A stretch of DNA of 5,802 bases from Zoogloeaceae bacterium (GCA_031274855.1 JAISPO010000045.1:1-5802), one strand, 5' to 3'. Positions 1 to 5,802 are shown, numbered from the stretch's first letter. The notes: generated from the sequence alone by a model not told the origin. Numbers and translations are program-made.

Positions 1-96
1 TTGATTGATCTTTGACATGAGAATCTGTAGCATGGAACGGTTTGACTGGCAGGTGTTTCATTGATGAGTAATAAGCGTTTCATTCCCAAACCTAAC

Positions 97-100
97 GGAG
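97..100 (+). promoter_or_regulatory. Shine-Dalgarno GGAG that favours a GTG start at 109
   Basis: GGAG lies 8 nt before an in-frame GTG codon at 109-111, which is ideal spacing. The upstream in-frame candidates, TTG at 61 and ATG at 64, have only a weak AGG at 51-53. This site is the main reason for preferring the shorter transporter start. Confidence 0.5.
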
Positions 101-108
101 AAAACCTC

Positions 109-723
109 GTGTCTCAAGTTCAAGAAACCAAAATCGTTACCGCCGACGCAACCGCGCTGGGCGTATTCGGCCTAGCTCTCATCACCTTTGTCGCTTCGTC
201 CAGCAAGCTGGGCTGGACATCGAGTAATGCCACTTATCTGATGCCCTGGGCGATTTTCCTCGGTTCCTTTGCCCAGCTATGGGCGGCCGCCATCGACTTC
301 AAACGCAACAACTATTTCGGCGCGATTGTATTGGGCACATTCGGTCTTTTCTGGATTGCCGTCGCCATGTTATGGGCCATTGCCAACGGCTTTTTCGGCG
401 CGGTTCCCGCGAATGCCGACCTCAGCCAATTCGGATTTGCCTGCTTCGGTTACATGTTCTTCTGCGTGTTCATTACCGTCGCCGCCTTCGAAGCCAACAA
501 AGTTTTCGGCGTGATTCTGTCGCTGATCATCGTCCTCCTCGGATCGCTCGGCTTTCAGCTTCTCGGAATCAATAAGGAATTTTTCAGCCCCCTCGCAGGC
601 TGGTCGGAATTCTTCATTTCCATTCTGGGCTTCTACGCCTCCGGCGCAATCTTCCTCAACTCCTTCTTTGGCCGCGTAATCCTGCCTCTCGGCAAGCCAA
701 TGGGGTGGGTAAAGAAAGCCTGA
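109..723 (+). CDS. Acetate uptake transporter family protein (GPR1/FUN34/YaaH, AceTr; SatP-like)
   Basis: Predicted inner-membrane carrier for acetate or a related small monocarboxylate (succinate is also handled by E. coli SatP). From the GTG start it is 204 residues, close to the family's usual 190-210. Six hydrophobic segments are visible at about 16-32, 44-61, 72-92, 109-128, 133-152 and 165-187. Family landmarks are the entry motif at 13-19 (DATALGV, where many members have NPAPLGL), the FLGSFAQLWAA stretch of helix 2, the NNYFGAIVLGTFGLFW stretch leading into helix 3, and the C-terminal pattern AGW...Y.SGAIFLN..FGR.ILPLG. The start is uncertain: GTG 109 has a good GGAG and gives the compact N-terminus usual for the family, but ATG 64 (219 residues) is in frame and possible. 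It is convergent with the HD-GYP gene, 78 bp away, and stands alone within this window. Substrate is inferred from family only; the altered entry motif leaves room for a different carboxylate. Confidence 0.88.
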   Translation: MSQVQETKIVTADATALGVFGLALITFVASSSKLGWTSSNATYLMPWAIFLGSFAQLWAAAIDFKRNNYFGAIVLGTFGLFWIAVAMLWAIANGFFGAVPANADLSQFGFACFGYMFFCVFITVAAFEANKVFGVILSLIIVLLGSLGFQLLGINKEFFSPLAGWSEFFISILGFYASGAIFLNSFFGRVILPLGKPMGWVKKA

Positions 724-727
724 TTAA

Positions 728-797
728 CAGGTTACAGCTTTTGGTGTTGAGGCTCGCTACGCGAGCCTCAACAAACTTTACTGAACCCTGTAACCTG
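728..797. repeat. Nested inverted repeat filling the convergent intergenic gap
   Basis: Perfect 10-bp outer arms, CAGGTTACAG at 728-737 and its exact reverse complement CTGTAACCTG at 788-797, enclose a separate perfect 13-bp hairpin at 745-773. The two palindromes are not concentric: their centres lie at about 762 and 759. The whole 70-bp block sits between the two convergent stop codons. It could be a compound bidirectional terminator, or a small repeat element with terminal inverted repeats. No clear target-site duplication is seen beyond AA on both sides. Confidence 0.6.
745..773. terminator. Strong 13-bp hairpin, probable bidirectional terminator
   Basis: The arms TGTTGAGGCTCGC (745-757) and GCGAGCCTCAACA (761-773) pair perfectly around a TAC loop. 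It starts 22 nt after the transporter stop and lies 29 nt beyond the stop of the convergent receptor gene, so it is placed to end both transcripts. Neither strand has a proper U-run after the stem (the + strand continues AACTTTACTG), so it is not a textbook intrinsic terminator. It may also act as a 3' end-stabilising structure. Confidence 0.6.
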
Positions 798-803
798 AAC
801 CCT
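781..803. repeat. Short direct repeat CTGAACCCT, two copies, period 14
   Basis: CTGAACCCT occurs at 781-789 and again at 795-803. The second copy overlaps both the right arm of the outer inverted repeat and the TAG stop of the receptor gene (802-804 on the minus strand). It may be a slippage remnant or part of the same repeat element. No function can be read from it. Confidence 0.5.
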
Positions 804-3753
804 AAGCATCGTTTTGTTCCGGGGAAAGATATTGCCCGGCGTAGCGTTGCGGGATGCGGGCGTCGAGGAACAGGTCGTAGAGATCCGGGTCGATGTGGCC
901 TTCTGCTTTCATCTTCGCCATGATCGCCAGTACTTCGCTGAGGGGCTTGCTCGGTTTGTAGGGCCGGTCTGCGGTAGTCAGCGCCTCGAAAATATCGGCA
1001 ATCGCCAGCATACGGGCGCGCCAGCTCATTTCTTCGCGGACAAGGCCACGCGGGTAGCCTTTGCCGTCGACCCGCTCGTGATGCGCACCGGCAATTTCCG
1101 GCACGTTCCGCAGTTCTTTCGGCAGCGGCAGCGCTTCGAGCATGATGATGGTCTGCATGATGTGCTCGTTGATCTTGTAGCGGTCTTCTTCGGTCAAGGT
1201 GCCCTGGCGCACACTGAGGTTGTAAAGCTCGCCGCGGTTGTAGAGATAAGGCGGCGAGTCAAGAGTGAAGCCCCAGCGGTTGTCGACGGAAATTTTGTCT
1301 TTGGCCGCGCGTTTGATCAAATGCTCAGGGCTGTCCATCAGGAGTTGCTCGGTGACGGGCAGCGGCGGGTCGAACACGCGGTCCATGCGGGAAAGTTCTT
1401 CACGCGAGAGGCCGAGCCGCTTGTCGAGCGTGCGCTGCCAGGTGCGGCCGGCAATCGTTGCCAGCCGGATAATCGTCGCGTCGTCGAGGTATTCGGCGCC
1501 GGTGTTGCATGAGGCGACGAAGGCAAAGTCGTCGTCGAGACCGGCCTGTGTTTCGGCGAGCTTGCTGAATTCGGTTTTCGCATCCGCGCCGTCTAGAATC
1601 GCGCGTAATGCCGCGATTTCGGCATCGCGCTTGAGCACTTCGAAGCGGGTGCGGATTTCGTGAATCCGGTCATATTTGGTTTCGAGCTTGGTGGCTTTGT
1701 CGACAATGTATTCGGGGGTCGCCACCTTGCCCCAATCATGCAGCCACGCCGCGAGCTTGGCTTCTTCCCATCCGCTGGCGTCGAGCATGAAATCCTTGAG
1801 CGGCCCTTCGTCCGCCGCGCAGGCGGCTTCGAGGAGCATGTTGAAAACGACAGGCACACGGTGGCAATGGCCGCCGGTGTAATGCGATTTGGTGTCGATG
1901 GCTTCGGCGATGATGCTGATTGCCGCGTTGCGCATCTCGATCTCGGCTTTGATCAGGCTTTGTTTTTCCAGCGCGATGGCCGTGGTGTTGGCAATCGCTT
2001 CAATGAAGGCGATTTGCTGCGGCTGGAAACTCTGACCGGCGGGCTTGATTGCCTTGAACAAAGCGAGTGCGCCGAGCTGCTCGCGCTCCCGGTTATGCAA
2101 GGGTAGGCAAACCACGTCGATTCGCTCCACTGCGGGATCGTTAAATCCCGTCGCAAGATATTCAGTCAGGTCCTGATGGGTGCCGCGGGTGACGCTGATC
2201 TGCGTGAGCTTGTTGTGCAGGAGCTTTCTGATTCCGGTTTCTTTTGCCTTCGGCGATATATTTTCCATGCGGAAGAAGCGTCCGGCGCCGCTGCCGTGCG
2301 CCCAGCAGATGCACCCTTCGGAGGACGATACGCCGTGGCTGCCGAGCAGAAGAATCATGCCGCCATCGACTTTTGTGACGGCCAGCGTTTCTTGCAGAAT
2401 GCGTCCGAGCAGCACTTCGAAATCGGATTCGGCGCTGATCACCTCGGCAATCGAGAGCAGCTTTTCAACGTCGCTTTTCATGTGCCGGACGCCTTCGCTC
2501 AGGGCGCGAATTTCGGCCAGGCCGGAGTTGCCTTCATCCATCTCTCCGGCGCCACCCAATTCGACATCGTGCATCGACCGGGTCAGGGCGCGCAGGGGCC
2601 GCTCGATGCGGCGCGCGACGACAATCAGGAGCGAACCGGCAAGAAGCAGGATGCCCCCCATTCCGATGGTTGTGTAACGCAGGTAATCAAGCGCGGATTG
2701 AGGCAACTCGTCAAGCGGAATCCCAAGCGCCATGACCTCTCTGGGGCCGTCGAGAAATGTCAGTTCTTCGATTGATACGGCCCATGACCGGCCTGCGGCA
2801 TCCCGAAAGTCGAAGCGCTGCCGCACGCCGTCGAAATAGGCCCGCACTCCCGCCGTCATGCTTGGCGGCAGATCCGCGAGCGTCTGGATGACATCATGCC
2901 GCCGCGTAATACTGTTTCCCTGAGCGCCGTTGTTTCCCTGAGTGCCGTTGACGGCGGCAATCAGGGTACCGTTCGGCCTGAGCAGCGCGAGTTGCGAACT
3001 TGGAGTCGGCAGGGTTTCCGAAAGATGGGCCGACACTTCAAGGAGGTCGATGGTGATCGCGACAACGGCCCGGCCGCTACTGGACTTCTTCGCGTAGATC
3101 ATGCCGGCAACCGGCATGACGCTGAAAAGGAGCGGCCCGACTTCCACCAGTTCGTTCGACGCCATGGCCGCTTTGTACCAAGCCCTTTCGCGCGGATCGT
3201 AGTCCTGCGGTCCAAGCAGCCTGTGCAACAGCAGCTTCATGTCTTTGTCGTAGAACAATCGCTCAAATTTTGCCGGAGAGAAGCTGTGCTCGGCGCTTGA
3301 AACGACGAAGCGGGCATCGGAAGGCGCGTCATAGAAGGCGCGCTCCTGTTCCGAGGCAAGCGACCGGATCAGGATGTAATCGCCATTATCGTAGCCGACC
3401 ATGATGTCCAGAGTGACCGGCGACTGCGCCAGAATGGAGTATGCGAGAGGCAATCGCTGGAGCCTGTTTTCCAGCGTCCAGGCTTCGGGCAGCGTTCCCT
3501 GCGCAAGCGCGAACACGAACGGCAGGACAGGGGTACGCAGCGAACGTTCGATTCTGTACTTGACCGCCTCCTGAATTTTTACCACCTGATCGTTGGCCGC
3601 GGTTTCCTCTATTTTCGAAATCATCCAGTAACCGATGGCCACAAACATCAAGCTGGCCAGCAGAACAACCGAGAAGATCAGCAGGCCGACAAACCCCCGC
3701 ACGCCGAAACCGGGTTTCGGCATTGAAATCGTTTTTTCGTTGTTGTTTGACAT
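802..3753 (-). CDS. Membrane receptor with dCache-like sensor, HAMP, GAF and HD-GYP domains (predicted c-di-GMP phosphodiesterase)
   Basis: A 983-residue inner-membrane signalling protein predicted to hydrolyse cyclic-di-GMP in response to a periplasmic ligand. In order it has a short cytoplasmic tail, TM1 at about 21-45, a periplasmic Cache-like sensor at 46-360, TM2 at about 361-381, HAMP at 382-435, GAF at about 440-598, and HD-GYP from about 603 to the end. The sensor holds Y185, R190, W192 and Y193 in the spacing of amino-acid-binding dCache domains, but has T234 where the pocket Asp is expected. HD-GYP residues seen are GHCHRV (H629, H631), HDWGK (H672, D673, K676), H864, HHERVDGKGYP (891-901), D920 and DRPYK (929-933), so the metal site looks complete. 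About 160 extra residues separate HD from H864; this matches a known insertion-bearing HD-GYP subtype, as I recall it. The start is the ATG at 3753, with GAGGA 7 nt upstream; a TTG 29 codons earlier has no such support. It is transcribed divergently from the ABC binding protein. The domain calls are firm; the ligand is unknown. Confidence 0.93.
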   Translation of the reverse strand: MSNNNEKTISMPKPGFGVRGFVGLLIFSVVLLASLMFVAIGYWMISKIEETAANDQVVKIQEAVKYRIERSLRTPVLPFVFALAQGTLPEAWTLENRLQRLPLAYSILAQSPVTLDIMVGYDNGDYILIRSLASEQERAFYDAPSDARFVVSSAEHSFSPAKFERLFYDKDMKLLLHRLLGPQDYDPRERAWYKAAMASNELVEVGPLLFSVMPVAGMIYAKKSSSGRAVVAITIDLLEVSAHLSETLPTPSSQLALLRPNGTLIAAVNGTQGNNGAQGNSITRRHDVIQTLADLPPSMTAGVRAYFDGVRQRFDFRDAAGRSWAVSIEELTFLDGPREVMALGIPLDELPQSALDYLRYTTIGMGGILLLAGSLLIVVARRIERPLRALTRSMHDVELGGAGEMDEGNSGLAEIRALSEGVRHMKSDVEKLLSIAEVISAESDFEVLLGRILQETLAVTKVDGGMILLLGSHGVSSSEGCICWAHGSGAGRFFRMENISPKAKETGIRKLLHNKLTQISVTRGTHQDLTEYLATGFNDPAVERIDVVCLPLHNREREQLGALALFKAIKPAGQSFQPQQIAFIEAIANTTAIALEKQSLIKAEIEMRNAAISIIAEAIDTKSHYTGGHCHRVPVVFNMLLEAACAADEGPLKDFMLDASGWEEAKLAAWLHDWGKVATPEYIVDKATKLETKYDRIHEIRTRFEVLKRDAEIAALRAILDGADAKTEFSKLAETQAGLDDDFAFVASCNTGAEYLDDATIIRLATIAGRTWQRTLDKRLGLSREELSRMDRVFDPPLPVTEQLLMDSPEHLIKRAAKDKISVDNRWGFTLDSPPYLYNRGELYNLSVRQGTLTEEDRYKINEHIMQTIIMLEALPLPKELRNVPEIAGAHHERVDGKGYPRGLVREEMSWRARMLAIADIFEALTTADRPYKPSKPLSEVLAIMAKMKAEGHIDPDLYDLFLDARIPQRYAGQYLSPEQNDA
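2914..2949 (-). repeat. In-frame 18-bp tandem duplication in the sensor domain
   Basis: Two adjacent 18-bp units (2914-2931 and 2932-2949) differ at one base: C2925 against T2943. On the coding strand they give NGTQGN followed by NGAQGN, residues 269-280 of the receptor. This is a Gly/Asn-rich surface loop just after the strand ALLRPNGTLIAAV. The repeat keeps the frame, so it lengthens a loop without breaking the gene. It looks like recent slippage followed by one substitution. Confidence 0.85.
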
Positions 3754-3760
3754 TTCGTGT

Positions 3761-3765
3761 TCCTC
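3761..3765 (-). promoter_or_regulatory. Shine-Dalgarno of the receptor gene (decides its start)
   Basis: On the minus strand GAGGA lies 7 nt before ATG 3753. It selects this start over the in-frame TTG at 3840, which would add 29 residues with no signal or domain character. Confidence 0.8.
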
Positions 3766-3864
3766 TTTGCGGAACTTAACACCAATGCTGTATCGCAAAC
3801 CGGCAGGAAATATGACCTCCGGTTCGAATTGAAAGTTCAAGTTTATATCGGGAACGGGACGGGG

Positions 3865-3875
3865 GAAACTGTTTC
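3865..3875. promoter_or_regulatory. Operator-like palindrome GAAAC-T-GTTTC
   Basis: A perfect 5+1+5 inverted repeat that overlaps a second one, GTTTCAAAC (3871-3879). It covers the place where the -35 of the receptor promoter would be if TATAAA at 3842-3847 is its -10. It could bind a dimeric regulator, but arms this short arise by chance fairly often. Confidence 0.3.
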
Positions 3876-3901
3876 AAACAACCGGATTCGGGTCCAGACA
3901 G

Positions 3902-3922
3902 GCGGCCACGGGAAAAGGCCGC
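3902..3922 (+). other. Short GC-rich hairpin followed by TTTT, upstream of the importer operon
   Basis: GCGGCC (3902-3907) pairs with GGCCGC (3917-3922) around a 9-nt loop, and GTTTT follows at 3923-3927. It resembles a weak intrinsic terminator. If transcription of the importer begins upstream of it, it could act as an attenuator or insulate against transcripts from the left. If the promoter lies at 3936-3964 it would not be transcribed. Confidence 0.3.
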
Positions 3923-3982
3923 GTTTTGTCAGGGGTTGCAAAATGTTAAAGCAAGTGGTATTGATGCGCGAATTCGTCTGGA

Positions 3983-3988
3983 AAGGAG
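3983..3988 (+). promoter_or_regulatory. Shine-Dalgarno AAGGAG of the binding-protein gene
   Basis: A near-perfect AAGGAG 9 nt before ATG 3998. It fixes the start just ahead of a clean signal peptide and fits the high expression usual for periplasmic binding proteins. Confidence 0.85.
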
Positions 3989-3997
3989 TGCCCAATC

Positions 3998-5194
3998 ATG
4001 GCTATCAAACTCGCTTCCCTTACCATTGCCGCCGCGCTTGCCGCCGGATACATGGGCGTCGCGCAGGCCGACATTGTGCTCGGCGCTTCAGTGCAGGAGA
4101 CCGGCCCGGTCGCCAATACCGGCCGCTACTACACCGATGCCTACAACCTCGCGGTCGAGAAAATCAATGCGGCCGGCGGCGTTGATGTCGGCGGCAAGAA
4201 AGAGAAGCTCGTACTCAAAATCTACGACAACCAGTCCGACCTGAACCTGAGTGTGCGCCAGTATGTGCAACTGATTACCCAGGACAAGGTGAATTTGCTG
4301 CTTGGGCCTTTTGCCAGTAATTTCGCGCTTGCCGATTCGGCCATTTCCGAAAAATACGAAATCCCGATGGTGCAGGGCGGCGGCGCTTCCGACCAGATTT
4401 ACACGCGCAATTTCAAATACATCTTCGGCACGCTGCCGCCGGCCAGCGATTACTTCGGCTCGACGCTGACGATGATGAAACAGTTCAACCCCGTACCGCT
4501 CAAAGTCGCGCTGCTGTTCGCCGACGACGCTTTCGATGTCTCGGTGGCCGACGGCACGCGGCCGCTGCTCAAGCAAGGCGGCTTCGATCTGGTCTTTGAG
4601 CAGAAGTACGCTTCCAACGCCTCCGACTTCGGTTCCATCATCGCGCAGCTCAAGAGCAAGCAGGCGCAGGCGGTGCTGGTGGCCGGTCACGAAACCGAGG
4701 CGCTCAACTTCATTCGTCAGGCCAAGAGCCTCAACTATTCGCCGCTGATGTATTCCTTCACTGTCGGCGTGCCCAGCGCGGACTTCCGCAAATCGCTGGG
4801 AACCGATGCCGACTACGCTTTCGGCATGACTTCGTGGATGCCCACGGCGGAGCAGAAAGACCGCTGGTTCGGCGACGGCGAAAAATTCGCGAAGGAATGG
4901 ATCGCCAAATTCAACTACGAGCCGGACTATCACGCGGCCAGCGGCGTCGCCGATGTGGAGGCGCTGGTCTATGCCATCGAAGCCGCCCAGTCGGTCGATC
5001 CGAAAAAAGTGCGCGATGCCCTGACCAAAGTGGATTTCCCCAGTCTGTACGGTCAGATTCGTTTCGCCGAAAACGGCCAGATCAATTTGCCGCAGCAGGC
5101 CATTCAGGTGCAGAAGGGTGAAGTCAAGGCGATCTACAGCGACAAGTTCCTGGCTCAACCGCTCTACCCGATGCCCGTTTGGGACAAACGCTAA
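3998..5194 (+). CDS. ABC transporter periplasmic substrate-binding protein, branched-chain amino acid/amide type (Peripla_BP_6)
   Basis: A 398-residue periplasmic receptor that captures a small solute and hands it to an ABC importer of the HAAT class (the Liv/urea/amide group). Residues 1-24 form a Sec signal peptide: Lys at position 4, a hydrophobic core, and a cleavage motif AQA before D25. There is no lipobox Cys, so the product is soluble rather than a lipoprotein. The mature part opens with DIVLGASVQETGPVANTGR, the usual first strand and loop of type I binding proteins. It continues with the NAAGGVDVGGKK segment (57-68), LLGPFASNFA (101-110), the VQGGGASDQIY hinge/ligand loop (125-135), the second lobe from about 165, and YHAASGVADVEALVYAIEAA (311-330). 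Length is normal for the class. A LivH-type permease follows after 30 bp, which supports one operon. The ligand cannot be read from the sequence: amino acid, amide, urea-like or aromatic acid are all possible. Confidence 0.92.
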   Translation: MAIKLASLTIAAALAAGYMGVAQADIVLGASVQETGPVANTGRYYTDAYNLAVEKINAAGGVDVGGKKEKLVLKIYDNQSDLNLSVRQYVQLITQDKVNLLLGPFASNFALADSAISEKYEIPMVQGGGASDQIYTRNFKYIFGTLPPASDYFGSTLTMMKQFNPVPLKVALLFADDAFDVSVADGTRPLLKQGGFDLVFEQKYASNASDFGSIIAQLKSKQAQAVLVAGHETEALNFIRQAKSLNYSPLMYSFTVGVPSADFRKSLGTDADYAFGMTSWMPTAEQKDRWFGDGEKFAKEWIAKFNYEPDYHAASGVADVEALVYAIEAAQSVDPKKVRDALTKVDFPSLYGQIRFAENGQINLPQQAIQVQKGEVKAIYSDKFLAQPLYPMPVWDKR

Positions 5195-5224
5195 GCCCGT
5201 AATCACCGGAGACGCGAGTATTCG

Positions 5225-5802
5225 ATGGAACTGCTGCTACAGGTTCTGCTCAACGGCATCCTGCAAGGCGGGCTTTATGCGCTGATGGCGCTGGGGCTGG
5301 CGCTGGCATGGGGCGTGCTCAACATCGTCAATCTGGCCCACGGCGCTTTCATCATGCTGGGCGGCTATGTGGTGTGGTGGCTGTATTCGCGCACCGGCAT
5401 TGATCCTTTTGCCTTGCTGCCGGTCGCGGCGCTGGTGTTGTTCGCAATCGGCTACGCGGTGCAACGCGGCATACTCAATCTGGTCATCCGCGGGCCGATG
5501 TTCAATACGCTGCTGATCACCTTCGGGGTGGAGGTCGTGCTGACCTATCTGGCGCAAATCATTTTCAGCGCCGATTACCGCACCATCAACCCCGACTACG
5601 CGGGCCGCAGCATCACGCTGGCGGAAATCACGCTGCCGCTGATTAAACTCGCCGCGTTCGCGCTGGCGCTCACGCTGACGCTGACGATGTGGCTGTTCCT
5701 GCTGCGTACGCGCGTGGGGCGGCGCATCCGCGCCACAGCGCAAAACCTGACGGCGGCGCGGCTGTACGGCGTGGAGCCGCGTCACCTGTATGCGCTGACT
5801 TT
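5225..5802 (+). CDS. LivH-type ABC transporter permease, partial (3' end outside window)
   Basis: The frame from ATG 5225 stays open to the window edge, giving 192 codons plus two bases; family members are usually about 290-300 residues, so roughly the last third is missing. It should be one of the two inner-membrane subunits of the importer fed by the upstream binding protein. The N-terminus NGILQGGLYALMALGLALAWGV (10-31) and NIVNLAHGAFIMLGGY (33-48) are LivH hallmarks. More hydrophobic helices follow at about 62-80, 93-114 and 136-160. The segment TRVGRRIRATAQNLTAARLYGV (162-183) is the conserved cytoplasmic loop that contacts the ATPase. The ribosome site is modest: GGAG at 5208-5211 is 13 nt away and GAG at 5216-5218 is 6 nt away. 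There is no earlier in-frame start nearby. The 30-bp gap to the binding protein implies co-transcription. Substrate is not determined. Confidence 0.9.
   Translation, partial: MELLLQVLLNGILQGGLYALMALGLALAWGVLNIVNLAHGAFIMLGGYVVWWLYSRTGIDPFALLPVAALVLFAIGYAVQRGILNLVIRGPMFNTLLITFGVEVVLTYLAQIIFSADYRTINPDYAGRSITLAEITLPLIKLAAFALALTLTLTMWLFLLRTRVGRRIRATAQNLTAARLYGVEPRHLYALT

Larger units (their letters stand above)
3754..3997. promoter_or_regulatory. Divergent promoter region between receptor and ABC importer operon
   Basis: This 244-bp spacer must hold both promoters. Toward the receptor, TATAAA (minus strand of 3842-3847) is a fair -10 element, but the sequence 16-18 bp upstream has no -35 match; a palindrome sits there instead. 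Toward the importer, TTGCAA (3936-3941) and TATTGA (3959-3964) are 17 bp apart but match consensus poorly (4 of 6 and 3 of 6). Both promoters may therefore need an activator. No sigma-54 site was found. Confidence 0.4.

Noticed and set aside
12..17. Perfect TTGACA -35 element upstream of the transporter
   Set aside because: No -10-like hexamer at 15-19 bp; the nearest, TAGCAT at 28-33, is only 10 bp away. Not called as a promoter.
47..63. TGGCAGG resembling half of a sigma-54 promoter
   Set aside because: The required GC of the -12 element is absent at the right spacing.
814..1512. Plus-strand open frame of 232 codons, with others at 1660-2106 and 2176-2775
   Set aside because: All lie antisense to the HD-GYP receptor, whose motifs are unambiguous. 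The products are low-complexity antisense-like sequences without family features.
3754..3840. N-terminal extension of the receptor to a TTG at 3840
   Set aside because: No ribosome site for the TTG, while ATG 3753 has GAGGA at 7 nt; the extra 29 residues show no signal or domain.
3757..4185. Plus-strand open frame of 142 codons across the divergent spacer
   Set aside because: It runs out of frame into the signal-peptide region of the binding protein, has no convincing ribosome site, and its C-terminal part is Arg-rich shadow sequence.
4088..5206. Minus-strand open frame of 372 codons opposite the binding-protein gene
   Set aside because: It mirrors a well-supported gene. Its product is rich in Arg/His/Val in a way typical of the antisense of GC-biased codons, with no recognisable domain and no signal.
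5237..5785. Minus-strand open frame opposite the permease
   Set aside because: Gln/Arg/His-rich product typical of the complement of a Leu/Ala-rich membrane protein gene.
1..5802. CRISPR arrays, tRNA/rRNA genes, riboswitches, insertion sequences and attachment sites
   Set aside because: Reading both strands showed no spaced repeats, cloverleaf-like sequence, transposase motifs or integration signals.

Overview
The window reads as ordinary, moderately GC-rich chromosome of a Gram-negative proteobacterium. A betaproteobacterium (Nitrosomonadales/Rhodocyclales-like) is my best guess from protein style; no rRNA or other lineage marker is present to prove it. The evidence is a Sec signal peptide on a periplasmic binding protein, a two-transmembrane Cache-HAMP-GAF-HD-GYP receptor of a type common in aquatic Proteobacteria, and an acetate-type uptake transporter. 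There is no sign of phage, insertion sequence, CRISPR, tRNA or rRNA.

Layout from left to right. (1) About 109-723 (+): a six-helix GPR1/FUN34/YaaH (AceTr) family transporter, probably for acetate or another small carboxylate. (2) 724-801: a short convergent gap filled by a 13-bp hairpin nested inside a second, 10-bp inverted repeat. (3) 802-3753 (-): a 983-residue membrane receptor with a periplasmic dCache-like sensor, HAMP, GAF and a C-terminal HD-GYP domain, predicted to hydrolyse cyclic-di-GMP. Its HD-GYP domain carries a long insertion. (4) 3754-3997: a 244-bp divergent promoter region with a small operator-like palindrome and a leader hairpin. (5) 3998-5194 (+): a periplasmic substrate-binding protein of the branched-chain-amino-acid/amide (HAAT, Peripla_BP_6) class. 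(6) 5225 to the right edge (+): the first 192 codons of a LivH-type permease, 30 bp after the binding protein and evidently in one operon with it. The second permease and the two ATPases normally expected would lie beyond the window.

How the genes may work together: genes 5 and 6 form the start of an ABC importer for an amino acid or similar small amide or carboxylate. The receptor is transcribed divergently from the same spacer, and its periplasmic domain keeps most, but not all, of the Y-x4-R-x-W-Y signature of amino-acid-sensing dCache domains. A plausible inference is that a nutrient near the importer's substrate range is sensed and lowers or raises c-di-GMP. Gene adjacency is the only support for that link. 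I found no convincing new system; the most unusual items are the architecture of the HD-GYP insertion, the partly altered ligand signature, an in-frame 18-bp duplication in the sensor, and the nested repeat in the convergent gap.
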